Source of the DNA: Robiginitalea sp. | GTDB lineage: Bacteria > Bacteroidota > Bacteroidia > Flavobacteriales > Flavobacteriaceae | Assembly (NCBI GenBank): GCA_024638915.1 | Contig: JAHEJJ010000002.1 | Span: 62,001-126,000, forward strand | DNA: 64,000 bases | Reading direction: 5' to 3' | In this document: one piece after another, positions 7,150 through 15,386 of the stretch | How positions within the stretch are numbered: the first letter of the stretch is position 1 | Layout: each line of letters opens with the position of its first letter | Position numbers and translations under genes: made by a program | Notes under the pieces: model-generated | The model's input: the letters and a program-made list of their open reading frames with translations, nothing else | Database searches by the model: none | What the model was told of the DNA's origin: nothing

Positions 7150-8361
7150 ATGCTCGAAAAGAAAAACAACGAATACGAAAAAGCCGTGCTTATCGGCGTT
7201 ATCAACCGACAGCAGGAGGAGGAAAAAGTCAGGGAATATCTCGATGAACTCGAATTTCTAACTTATACAGCTGGTGGCGAAGTGTTGAAACGCTTTGTCC
7301 AGCGGGTGGAAGTCCCCAATCCAAAAACCTTTATTGGCAGTGGTAAAATGCTGGAGGTCGAGGAATTCGTTAAGGAGAATGATATAGGGAGTGTGATTTT
7401 TGATGATGAACTCAGTCCGGTACAACAGCGGAATATAGAGAAGCAATTGAAATGCAAGATCCTTGACCGTACCGGCTTGATCCTCGATATTTTTGCCCAG
7501 CGTGCCAAAACCAGCTATGCAAGAACACAGGTCGAACTGGCCCAATATGAATATTTGCTGCCCCGGCTAACAGGACTGTGGACTCACCTCGAGCGACAGC
7601 GAGGTGGAATTGGAATGAGAGGTCCCGGGGAGCGGGAGATCGAAACCGATCGGCGAATCGTGCGCGACAGGATTGCCCTGCTTAAAACCAAGTTGTCGAA
7701 GATCGATAAACAGATGGAGACACAAAGGGGTAACCGCGGCGCGCTGGTCCGAGTGGCCCTTGTGGGGTACACCAATGTGGGAAAATCTACTTTGATGAAT
7801 GTGATCAGCAAGAGCGATGTTTTTGCCGAAAACAAACTTTTTGCCACCCTGGATACAACGGTCCGAAAGGTAGTACTGGGAAATCTGCCTTTTCTGCTTA
7901 GCGATACGGTAGGGTTTATTCGCAAATTGCCTACACAATTGGTAGAGAGTTTTAAAAGCACCCTCGATGAGGTTCGGGAGGCCGATATGTTGATTCATGT
8001 AGTGGATATCTCCCACCCCAATTTCGAAGACCATATCAGTTCGGTAAATCTTATCCTGAAAGAAATCGGTTGTGATGGTAAGAAAACGATCATGGTTTTT
8101 AACAAGATCGATAAGTACGCGCCCGAAGTCATTGAAGAAGATGACCTGCTGACGGTAAAGTCCTCCAAGCACTTTACGATCGAGGAATGGAAAAAAACCT
8201 GGATGCAGCAACTGAACAAGGACGTGGTTTTTATATCAGCCCTGAACAAACAAAACCTGGAAGAATTCAAAAAGATCGTATACCATACCGTCCGGGAGGT
8301 CCATATCAGCCGTTTTCCGTATAATAATTTCCTGTACCCTGAGAACCTGGACGGCTATTAA
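7150..8361 (+). CDS. hflX: GTPase HflX
   Basis: 403 residues, normal for HflX. The N-terminal half carries the HflX-specific domain and glycine-rich linker (GGIGMRGPGEREIETDRR). The G domain has G1 GYTNVGKST near residue 205, the switch region LFATLD, G3 DTVGFI and G4 NKID. HflX binds stalled or stressed 70S/50S ribosomes and splits them at the cost of GTP. In E. coli it sits with hfq and hflKC, but here it stands alone. It has a promoter box close to the start and a strong terminator shared with the convergent DUF3078 gene about 255 bases downstream. Confidence 0.95.
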   Translation: MLEKKNNEYEKAVLIGVINRQQEEEKVREYLDELEFLTYTAGGEVLKRFVQRVEVPNPKTFIGSGKMLEVEEFVKENDIGSVIFDDELSPVQQRNIEKQLKCKILDRTGLILDIFAQRAKTSYARTQVELAQYEYLLPRLTGLWTHLERQRGGIGMRGPGEREIETDRRIVRDRIALLKTKLSKIDKQMETQRGNRGALVRVALVGYTNVGKSTLMNVISKSDVFAENKLFATLDTTVRKVVLGNLPFLLSDTVGFIRKLPTQLVESFKSTLDEVREADMLIHVVDISHPNFEDHISSVNLILKEIGCDGKKTIMVFNKIDKYAPEVIEEDDLLTVKSSKHFTIEEWKKTWMQQLNKDVVFISALNKQNLEEFKKIVYHTVREVHISRFPYNNFLYPENLDGY

Positions 8362-8616
8362 AATTTTATTAAGTTGACACCACCCTTTGTCGATGAAAAT
8401 GAACGCTTCATATTTTTCACAACAGCTATAGCCCGGTTGACAACAAAAATTTAGTGGAAAGCAGTACTCGACATATATTTACCCTGTAAACAAGTGAATA
8501 TCCCGTTAGTAGACGGGCCCCAAATCTACCAGAACTTAATTTAAAGTGCCTGCCCCAAATCTGGCACTTAACCTAAAAAGGTAAAATACCTAACCAAATT
8601 TTACAAACCTGCTTAG
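8362..8616. other. Intergenic region between hflX and the DUF3078 gene
   Basis: No coding frame of convincing quality is seen. The only structure is a 7-bp stem (8544-8550 with 8563-8569) around a 12-base loop, without a T run, lying before the strong terminator at 8617-8646. It may be a long 3' untranslated region of hflX or decayed sequence. Confidence 0.4.
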
Positions 8617-8646
8617 AAAAAGCCCTGAATTTCTTCAGGGCTTTTT
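8617..8646. terminator. Bidirectional terminator between hflX and DUF3078 gene
   Basis: A 13-bp perfect stem (8617-8629 and 8634-8646) with a 4-base loop has a GCCCTGAA core flanked by A runs on one side and T runs on the other. It sits between two converging genes and can stop transcription from both. Confidence 0.85.
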
Positions 8647-8673
8647 ATTTATATCGATTTTCTTTCGGTTCTG

Positions 8674-9600
8674 TTAGAAAGAGTAACTAAGCCCCAATGT
8701 CCAATAAGTCTGCAATTTGTTATCGATATTATCGAACGTTGCACCGGTATTGCCCAGCGTGTTGATCTCATAATTCAGCGCTTCCTGTTTGTTGTCGCGT
8801 AACCCGAAGTCGAACCCAAGTCCTATTCCCTTCCATATGGTATAGGCAAACGAATTGGTCCAGGTCCAGTTGCTCAGATTATTGCTTTTGTAGCTCATAA
8901 AGGCCGAAAGGTTCGTTTTAAATTTAATCGCTCCGATACTTTTTATATAATCGGCTACAATCTTGGCACCAAAAGATGAATCAAATATGACATCATCGCT
9001 GCTGAACACAAAATTGTAGTTGGCAGGGTGAATCACCACCACCAGGTCCGTGATCGGGGTCCATGTTCCACCTACACCGACATCGAGATAACCCGGATCG
9101 TTAAAATTATTGATGAGTGTGGTCCTGTACTCGGCCAACCCGGACACCGCGAATTTCTCACTCAATTTACGACCGTACAGCGTTGTAATATTAAAGACAT
9201 CGGTCGTCGCTCTAAAATCGGGATCATCAAGTGGATTGTCCTTGTCGTCGAGCTTTACCCATTTCAGATTCAGGTTGGCTGAATTCCTCCAAAAAAACTT
9301 TTCTTGAAGCAAATTAGCATAGGAATTTACCGTAAAACCGATATTTCCGGCAGAGTTGTTAGGAATTCCCTGTGCATACCAGTTGTTGAACTCCGAAAGA
9401 TCGACCCCTATAGTTCCCAGGGCCCCGATTTTCCATCCGGGCAAGGCATCTATTTGTGCCTGAATGGCATCGGCTCTGCCCTGAATAGCCGAAATAGAGT
9501 CATTTTTTGCCTTTTTAGCAGTAAGAAGTTCTTCCTTGGTCTGTGCCAGCAGAACAAGAGGGCAAATCAATAAGGTTAGAATTAAAACTACTTTTTTCAT
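8674..9600 (-). CDS. DUF3078 domain exported protein
   Basis: 308 residues from the ATG at 9600. An in-frame start upstream would add a non-signal-like extension, while the chosen start gives a clean signal peptide (KK, then a hydrophobic stretch ending LLAQ). A short coiled-coil-like segment follows, then repeated amphipathic strands ending in SYSF, as in an outer-membrane beta-barrel. The WRNSANLNLKWVKLDD region matches DUF3078, a Bacteroidota family of unknown function. It is the last gene in line after the suf cluster, but its own -7 box at 9628-9635 suggests separate or additional transcription. The shared terminator with hflX follows. Confidence 0.8.
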   Translation of the reverse strand: MKKVVLILTLLICPLVLLAQTKEELLTAKKAKNDSISAIQGRADAIQAQIDALPGWKIGALGTIGVDLSEFNNWYAQGIPNNSAGNIGFTVNSYANLLQEKFFWRNSANLNLKWVKLDDKDNPLDDPDFRATTDVFNITTLYGRKLSEKFAVSGLAEYRTTLINNFNDPGYLDVGVGGTWTPITDLVVVIHPANYNFVFSSDDVIFDSSFGAKIVADYIKSIGAIKFKTNLSAFMSYKSNNLSNWTWTNSFAYTIWKGIGLGFDFGLRDNKQEALNYEINTLGNTGATFDNIDNKLQTYWTLGLSYSF

Positions 9601-9627
9601 GTCGTAATATGTTAGTGTTATTAACCG

Positions 9628-9635
9628 CAAATGTA
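9628..9635 (-). promoter_or_regulatory. -7 box upstream of DUF3078 gene
   Basis: On the minus strand the sequence reads TACATTTG, an exact match to TAnnTTTG, 28 bases before the DUF3078 ATG. It suggests that this gene can be transcribed apart from the suf operon. Confidence 0.5.
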
Positions 9636-9668
9636 AACATTGTTGATAAATGACCGGTTTTATTAACA

Positions 9669-10172
9669 CTATTTTCTCTTGTATAAGGGTACAGAAGAAC
9701 AGGCTTCTCCATACATCACACTTCTGGCTACGGATTGCATTTTTTCCGTGGCCCAGACATAGGCATTCAACGGGACAGGTTTATTACTGCAACCTTTTAT
9801 GATAACGGGCTTATCCTTATAGGGAGACAAATCTAGCCCATGGATAATTTCCCTGTATAACTCAGTTTCTAAATCGTTGAGATCCCCGATTATGATCCTT
9901 GCAGCATAGGGTTGCAGCCGGGTAGTTATCAACATATATGCCCAGGCTGGTACAATTGCATCCGTTGAACAATTAATGGCCACATATTTATCCTGATAAT
10001 CGTCCCAGTCATGCTCAGAAACTTGTTTTCTAAAATCCTTTTCTCTGAGGATCATCCCTTCATATAACCATGGACTGATATCTAATAATACCCGATCTCC
10101 CTCGGGATAGTATTCCTCGAGGTCAAAGGTGACCAGGCTGCTTTGGGAAACTCGGTTGACTATATCTGACAT
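9669..10172 (-). CDS. DUF2480 family protein
   Basis: 167 residues, soluble, no signal peptide. The opening EIVNRV-like stretch, the WDDYQDKYVAINCSTDAI-type centre and a GCSNKPVP motif near residue 130 match DUF2480, a family almost confined to Bacteroidota and repeatedly found beside suf genes. Two conserved cysteines (in INCSTD and KGCSN) could bind a metal or cluster, but this is inference. It is separated from the DUF59 gene by 95 bases of C-rich repeat, more than elsewhere in the operon, yet it lies on the same strand and no terminator intervenes. Confidence 0.8.
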   Translation of the reverse strand: MSDIVNRVSQSSLVTFDLEEYYPEGDRVLLDISPWLYEGMILREKDFRKQVSEHDWDDYQDKYVAINCSTDAIVPAWAYMLITTRLQPYAARIIIGDLNDLETELYREIIHGLDLSPYKDKPVIIKGCSNKPVPLNAYVWATEKMQSVARSVMYGEACSSVPLYKRK

Positions 10173-10222
10173 GGGGTATGGGTTTGGGTTTTGGGTTTGG
10201 AGTTGGAGGTTTGAAGTTTAAC
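10173..10222. repeat. Low-complexity GGTTTGGG-type repeat
   Basis: About 50 bases made of variants of TTTGGG and TTGGAG fill the gap directly before the DUF2480 start. On the transcribed strand this is an A/C-rich, unstructured leader (AACCCAAA units). No family of repeats could be assigned and no other copy was noticed in the window. Confidence 0.5.
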
Positions 10223-10267
10223 CTGATTGGAGGCTAAATCGTAAAACATTGCCTTTCAAACGTTCAT

Positions 10268-10600
10268 CTAGAGAAGGCCGAGTTCCAGTTTGGCTTCCTC
10301 GCTCATGAGCTCCTGAGACCAGGGCGGATCGAAAGTGATCTCAACAAAAGCATTGGTTACGAGATCCAGCGATTTTACCTTCTCCTCCACTTCTACAGGA
10401 AGTGTTTCCGCCACCGGACAATTGGGAGAGGTAAGGGTCATAAGGATTTTTACTTCTCTACCTTCGTTAACAAACACATCATAGATCAATCCTAATTCAT
10501 AAATGTCAACAGGGATCTCCGGATCATAGATCGTTTTGAGAACCCTAACTATTTTTTCTCCTAATTCCTGGTTGTCGATCACCGGTGTTTCATCGCTCAT
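10268..10600 (-). CDS. SUF-associated DUF59/MIP18-family protein (SufT-like)
   Basis: 110 residues. It has the DPEIPVDIYELGLIYDV motif near residue 30, the TSPNCPVAETLP motif with the family cysteine near residue 65, and an FDPPWS end typical of DUF59 proteins related to SufT and to eukaryotic MIP18/Cia2. These act in maturation or delivery of Fe-S clusters to target proteins in the cytoplasm. It lies 30 bases after sufE in the suf operon, supporting that role. SufT proper usually has an extra N-terminal extension that is absent here, so I leave the symbol empty. Confidence 0.85.
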   Translation of the reverse strand: MSDETPVIDNQELGEKIVRVLKTIYDPEIPVDIYELGLIYDVFVNEGREVKILMTLTSPNCPVAETLPVEVEEKVKSLDLVTNAFVEITFDPPWSQELMSEEAKLELGLL

Positions 10601-10630
10601 GGTAGTTCACTAATAATTCTTCAGTATTTT

Positions 10631-11053
10631 TCAGTTCAATTGGGTCTGGTAGGCTACGGCATATAGTTTAAGTTGCTTGATCATGCTCACCAAGCCATTG
10701 GCCCTGGTTGGGGAAAGGTGTTCTTTTAAACCAATTTCATCGATGAAACCAGTGTCGGCATTGATAATATCCTGAGGTTTCTGACCGCTAAAAGCACGAA
10801 TTAAAATAGCGATGATCCCTTTGGTGATGATCGCATCGCTATCTGCGGTAAATGAAAGTTTATCCCCTTCCAATTCAGCATGTACCCAGACCTTGCTCTG
10901 ACATCCTTTTATGATATTATCGTCCTTTTTATATTGCTCCTCGATAAGTGGCAAGGATTTCCCCAGTTCTATCATATACTCATAACGCTGCATCCAATCA
11001 TCGAACATTGAAAATTCGTCTACAATTTCTTCCTGAATTTCCTGAATTGTCAT
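10631..11053 (-). CDS. sufE: Cysteine desulfuration protein SufE
   Basis: 140 residues, the normal length. The acceptor cysteine is in the loop IIKGCQSKVWV near residue 51, and the AIITKGIIAILIRAFSG helix is characteristic. SufE takes persulfide sulfur from the SufS active-site cysteine and passes it to the SufBCD scaffold. It follows sufS by 74 bases and precedes the DUF59 gene by 30, so it belongs to the same minus-strand operon. Confidence 0.93.
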   Translation of the reverse strand: MTIQEIQEEIVDEFSMFDDWMQRYEYMIELGKSLPLIEEQYKKDDNIIKGCQSKVWVHAELEGDKLSFTADSDAIITKGIIAILIRAFSGQKPQDIINADTGFIDEIGLKEHLSPTRANGLVSMIKQLKLYAVAYQTQLN

Positions 11054-11127
11054 AGGCTGATTTTTAGGTAAAAATACGATAAGTATGCTTGATTTTCATC
11101 GCTTTATGAAAATGATAACAGCTGCCA

Positions 11128-12354
11128 TTATGAGAGCATCGCCACTGCCTTTTTTATGCCAGCTGCCAACATATCTACCTCCTCCATCGTGTTGTAGAAG
11201 CTAAAACTGGCCCTGATCGTGCCGGGGATCTGGTAAAAGTCCATTATGGGCTGTGCGCAATGGTGTCCTGTACGGACCGCGATACCCATCTTGTCGAGGA
11301 TGGTGCCAATGTCATATGGGTGCATTTCACCCACATTGAAAGATATTACGGATGTCTTATGACGGGCAGTCCCGTAGATCCTCAGACCTTCTATTTGCAA
11401 TAGCTGCGCTGTGGCATAGTTGAGAAGCTCCTCTTCGTACTGCGCAATAGCTTCAAAACCAATGTTATTCATATAGTCGAGTGCCGCTCCAAAGGCAATC
11501 GCGCCGCAAATATTCGGAGTCCCGGCTTCAAATTTATGGGGCAGGTCGGCATAGGTTGTTTTTTCGAAACTCACCTCTGCGATCATTTCTCCCCCTCCCT
11601 GGTATGGAGGAAGTCGTCTCAACCACTCTTCTTTGCCATATAGCATCCCTATCCCTGTAGGTCCGCACATTTTATGTGCTGATGCCGTATAGAAGTCCAC
11701 ATCGAGAGCCTGGACATCAGCCACAATATGTGCTGCGGCCTGGGCCCCATCTATCAGTACAGCAGCGCCAACCGCATGGGCCTTATTTATAATCTCTTCA
11801 ATCGGGTTGATCGTTCCCAGCGCATTAGACACGTGGTTGCAGAATACCAGCTTGGTACGTTCATGAAGCAATTGTTCATACTTATCCATCAACAAATCCC
11901 CGGATTCATCCATAGGAATCACACGAAGCTTCGCCCCGGTTTTTTCGCAAAGCATCTGCCATGGCACAATATTGCTGTGGTGCTCCATAGCCGAGACCAG
12001 TATTTCATCGTCTTTATTCAGGATCGAAGCAAATCCGCTGGCTACCAGGTTGATACTATGGGTGGTTCCTGAAGTAAAAATTATCTCATGGTCTTTGCCC
12101 GCATTAAAATGCCGTTTGAGTTTCTTCCTGACCTGTTCGTAAGCATCGGTGGCCTCCTGCGACAAGGCGTGTACTCCCCTGTGAATATTGGCATTATAAC
12201 TAGAATAATAATCTACGATGGAATCGATGACAGCCTGAGGCGTCTGCGATGTTGCGGCATTATCCAGATAAACCAATGGATATCCATAGACTTTTCTCTC
12301 GAGAATAGGAAAGTCCTTACGAAGCGTCGCTATGTCTAAGGTCGTTTCAATCAT
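11128..12354 (-). CDS. sufS: Cysteine desulfurase SufS
   Basis: 408 residues. This PLP-dependent class V aminotransferase-fold enzyme converts cysteine to alanine and an enzyme-bound persulfide. The PLP lysine is in SAHKMCGPTG near residue 228. The catalytic cysteine is C366 in RTGHHCAQP, in the short loop typical of group II (SufS) rather than IscS enzymes. The N-terminal YLDNAATSQTPQ motif is present. It lies between sufD (29 bases upstream) and sufE and forms a functional pair with SufE. Confidence 0.96.
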   Translation of the reverse strand: MIETTLDIATLRKDFPILERKVYGYPLVYLDNAATSQTPQAVIDSIVDYYSSYNANIHRGVHALSQEATDAYEQVRKKLKRHFNAGKDHEIIFTSGTTHSINLVASGFASILNKDDEILVSAMEHHSNIVPWQMLCEKTGAKLRVIPMDESGDLLMDKYEQLLHERTKLVFCNHVSNALGTINPIEEIINKAHAVGAAVLIDGAQAAAHIVADVQALDVDFYTASAHKMCGPTGIGMLYGKEEWLRRLPPYQGGGEMIAEVSFEKTTYADLPHKFEAGTPNICGAIAFGAALDYMNNIGFEAIAQYEEELLNYATAQLLQIEGLRIYGTARHKTSVISFNVGEMHPYDIGTILDKMGIAVRTGHHCAQPIMDFYQIPGTIRASFSFYNTMEEVDMLAAGIKKAVAMLS

Positions 12355-12383
12355 ACAAAAAAAACTGCAATTTAAAAGCGAGA

Positions 12384-13724
12384 TCAGAGATCAAAGCCCA
12401 GGTGTACACCCAGTTTTTCGGCTATGAGCTTGTTGATCCTCAATTTTAGTTCGGGTATGCGTACGCTTTCCAGCACATTATTGGCAAAAGCATACATCAA
12501 TAAGGCCTGGGCCTCTTTTTTAGGTATCCCTCTTGCCCTGAGATAAAATAGTGCCTCCTCATCGAGTTGCCCAATGGTACAACCATGGGAACACTTCACG
12601 TCATCGGCGAAGATTTCCAGCTGAGGTTTGGTATTGATGGTCGCATCGTCGCTTATCAGGATATTATTATTCTGCTGGAAAGCGTTGGTTTTCTGAGCAA
12701 CCTCATCAACAATGATCTTCCCATTGAATACACCGGTGGCCTTATCGCCAAAGATCCCCTTGTAGTCCTGGTGGCTCTCACAGTTTGGTTCCTGGTGATG
12801 TACAAGGGTATGATGATCCACATGCTGCTTCTTATTTAGAATAGTAACCCCTTTCAAAGTGGAATCTATACGCTCTCCATGTTGATAAAAGTTCAGGTTA
12901 TTTCGGGTGATATTACCCCCGAATGAAAAGGTATGTACATGAACGGCGCTACCACGTTTTTGTGATATATAGGTGTTATCGATCAAAGAGGCACTGCCCT
13001 TATCGTTTTGTACCTTGTAATAATCAACCATTGCATTTTTCGCGGCGAAAATCTCTGTAACCGCATTGGTAAGCACATCATTGGAGGTCAGGCTCTGGTG
13101 GCGCTCGATAATCTGTAGCTCGGCGTTTTCCTCCGCAATGATCAGATTACGGGGTTGTAACATAAGAGATGACTCTTTCCCGGTAGCAAAATGGATGATC
13201 TCAATAGGCTTTATCGGTGCTTTATTCTTGGGGATATAGATATAGGCCCCTTCTTTGCTAAAAGCAGTATTAAGGCTGGTTAGAGAATCTTCTCTGTTGG
13301 CAGCTTTATTGAAATACAATTCGATAATCGGCTGGTAGATCGGTTTGTTCAATGCAGCACTCAACAAGCAGATATCGACACCATCGTGGGTGGTTTCCGA
13401 GAGATAGGAACTGTAAATACCATCGATGAATACAATCTTATAGGTATCCATCTCGTGGAGAAAATATTTTTTTACATCTCTGTATTCCAACGCATTGACC
13501 TCTTTGGGGAAAATGCTAAAATCTATTTTCTGAAGTTTACCCAACGAGGTATATTTCCAGGCTTCCTCTTTTCGATTGGGAAACCCTTTGATCTCAAAAT
13601 TCCGAATCGCTTCTGAGCGGATATCATGAACAGGGTGATCAATATCCACGTGGCTTTGAAATGCCAGGAAAGAGGAAACCAACTTTTCTGTCAGGTCGAT
13701 ATTTTCGGTGCGTTTGATTCCCAT
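12384..13724 (-). CDS. sufD: Fe-S cluster assembly protein SufD
   Basis: 446 residues. The C-terminal beta-helix scaffold domain carries HHQEPNCESHQDYKG, then the conserved CSHGCTIGQLDEEALFYLRARGI region, which marks the SufB/SufD family. The N terminus has the FPNRKEEAWKYTSL helix typical of SufD. SufD pairs with SufB and two SufC subunits to build the scaffold complex in the cytoplasm. It starts 15 bases after sufC ends. Confidence 0.94.
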   Translation of the reverse strand: MGIKRTENIDLTEKLVSSFLAFQSHVDIDHPVHDIRSEAIRNFEIKGFPNRKEEAWKYTSLGKLQKIDFSIFPKEVNALEYRDVKKYFLHEMDTYKIVFIDGIYSSYLSETTHDGVDICLLSAALNKPIYQPIIELYFNKAANREDSLTSLNTAFSKEGAYIYIPKNKAPIKPIEIIHFATGKESSLMLQPRNLIIAEENAELQIIERHQSLTSNDVLTNAVTEIFAAKNAMVDYYKVQNDKGSASLIDNTYISQKRGSAVHVHTFSFGGNITRNNLNFYQHGERIDSTLKGVTILNKKQHVDHHTLVHHQEPNCESHQDYKGIFGDKATGVFNGKIIVDEVAQKTNAFQQNNNILISDDATINTKPQLEIFADDVKCSHGCTIGQLDEEALFYLRARGIPKKEAQALLMYAFANNVLESVRIPELKLRINKLIAEKLGVHLGFDL

Positions 13725-13738
13725 ATTTTTTTCTTAAA

Positions 13739-14494
13739 TTATTGAGAAACTATTTCATCCTTTAACCAATCATAGCCTTTTTCTTCGAGCTCGAGGGCTA
13801 ATTCTTTGGATCCCGATTTTACAATTTTTCCATCCTGCAGCACATGGACAAAATCTGGTATGATATAGTCTAACAGTCGCTGATAGTGTGTGATCACGAT
13901 CACCGCGTTGTCTTTTGAGCGCAATTTATTCACCCCATGGGCAACAATACGAAGGGCGTCGATATCCAATCCTGAATCTGTTTCATCTAAAATCGCGAGT
14001 TTCGGTTCGAGCATGGCCATCTGAAAGATCTCGTTCCTTTTCTTCTCACCGCCTGAAAATCCCTCATTCAATGATCTTGATAGGAATTTCCTGTCTATTT
14101 CCAATAGTTCGGATTTTTCGCGTATCAGTTTTAGCATTTTATTAGCCGGCATATCTTCCTGTCCCCTGGCTTTTCTCGATTCGTTTATCGCGGTCTTAAT
14201 AAAATTGGTTACCGTCACCCCAGGTATCTCAATTGGGTATTGGAAGGACATAAATATGCCTTTATGAGCCCGGTCTTCAGGTGATGCCTCCTCCAGAGAT
14301 TCCCCCTCGAATTCTATGCTTCCATCGGTAATCTCAAATTCTTCCTTTCCGGCAATCACTGCGGCAAGCGTGCTTTTCCCTGAGCCGTTTGGACCCATGA
14401 TAGCATGAACTTCACCAGGATTAACCTCAAGGTCAATCCCATTTAGAATTTCATTCTCTTCTACGCCGGCGTGTAAATTTTTAATTCTTAACAT
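13739..14494 (-). CDS. sufC: Fe-S cluster assembly ATPase SufC
   Basis: 251 residues. This soluble ABC-type ATPase has Walker A GPNGSGKST near residue 35, the signature FSGGEKKR around residue 145, Walker B LAILDETDSGLD, and the H-loop ITHYQR. The SGGEKKRNEI form and the MSFQYPIEIPGV Q-loop region are specific for SufC rather than transporters. It drives conformational change in the SufBCD scaffold. In most suf operons it follows sufB directly; here the lipoprotein gene at 14510 separates them. Confidence 0.96.
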   Translation of the reverse strand: MLRIKNLHAGVEENEILNGIDLEVNPGEVHAIMGPNGSGKSTLAAVIAGKEEFEITDGSIEFEGESLEEASPEDRAHKGIFMSFQYPIEIPGVTVTNFIKTAINESRKARGQEDMPANKMLKLIREKSELLEIDRKFLSRSLNEGFSGGEKKRNEIFQMAMLEPKLAILDETDSGLDIDALRIVAHGVNKLRSKDNAVIVITHYQRLLDYIIPDFVHVLQDGKIVKSGSKELALELEEKGYDWLKDEIVSQ

Positions 14495-14509
14495 CTCGAT
14501 CTTTAATCT

Positions 14510-15382
14510 TTATTTTAAATACTCAGGTGCCTCAGGCATACTGATAAAATCTTCTTTTTGGTGTTGTAGGTAAACTTTAGCGTTTTTTTCCTCGGCAAAG
14601 GCTTCAAATAGACTCATACTCTTCCTGGTTTGTTCGAGGTCGTAATTGAAAATCGGGATCCTTTTGAACTCCCTGTTTTCTGAAAAATGATACAGGTCTC
14701 CCGATAGTAAAAGCGGTCCGTGTTCTTGGAGATCGAGAAAGAGTACCTGATGCCCTGGCGTATGTCCGGGCATGTATTTCAGGACCACGGAACCATCTCC
14801 GAAAACATCGTGGTCTCCATTGATCATCTCGATTTTATTGAGGTCTTTAATCGCCTCGAAACTATCAGGGTTTTGCTTTTGTACTTCATCTCCGGTAACC
14901 CATTTATATTCTTCTTCCTGTACCAGCCAGGTCGCACTTTTAAGCGCCGAGGCATGCCCTACATGGTCGAAGTGCGTATGGGAGAGGGCGATATATTTAA
15001 AGTCATCTGTGGTTAATCCGATCTTCGCCAACTGGTTTTTCAGTGAATCTTTCCTGGATACCGTAAAAGCACCATCGGGTGAGGTATATGGTTCTTCCAT
15101 ACCGACCAGAGATTGGGGAAGACCTGCATCCCACATAAGATTCCCCTCAGGATGTTGCACTACATAAAATGCATTGGCAAATTCCTTACTCTGTCCTTTG
15201 TAGATATCGTTTTCTGCAAACAAGCCCAGAGCATTTACCATAACCGTACCGCCGTCGAAGGTATAAAGCCGAACTGTGGCCTTATCCTCTGTATTAGTGC
15301 TACTGGCCTCCGCTAGTTCTTTGGGTGCTTCTTTACAAGCGCCAAGTGAGAAGAGGGCGATAAGTATAGCAAGTGTTCTCAT
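14510..15382 (-). CDS. Metallo-beta-lactamase-fold lipoprotein (lactonase-like) inside the suf operon
   Basis: 290 residues. A signal peptide ends in the lipobox SLGAC (Cys 16), so the protein is probably lipid-anchored outside the cytoplasm. The MBL fold shows LSHTHFDHVGHAS (HxHxDH), GHTPGH and SGDLYHF, giving the full set of zinc ligands. The order and spacing resemble the N-acyl-homoserine lactonase-like group, although the substrate cannot be told. It lies 4 bases after sufB and 15 before sufC, clearly within the operon, yet SUF assembly is cytoplasmic. It may have moved in, or it may link thiol/metal stress outside the cell with the operon. Confidence 0.85.
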   Translation of the reverse strand: MRTLAILIALFSLGACKEAPKELAEASSTNTEDKATVRLYTFDGGTVMVNALGLFAENDIYKGQSKEFANAFYVVQHPEGNLMWDAGLPQSLVGMEEPYTSPDGAFTVSRKDSLKNQLAKIGLTTDDFKYIALSHTHFDHVGHASALKSATWLVQEEEYKWVTGDEVQKQNPDSFEAIKDLNKIEMINGDHDVFGDGSVVLKYMPGHTPGHQVLFLDLQEHGPLLLSGDLYHFSENREFKRIPIFNYDLEQTRKSMSLFEAFAEEKNAKVYLQHQKEDFISMPEAPEYLK

Positions 15383-15386
15383 CTTT

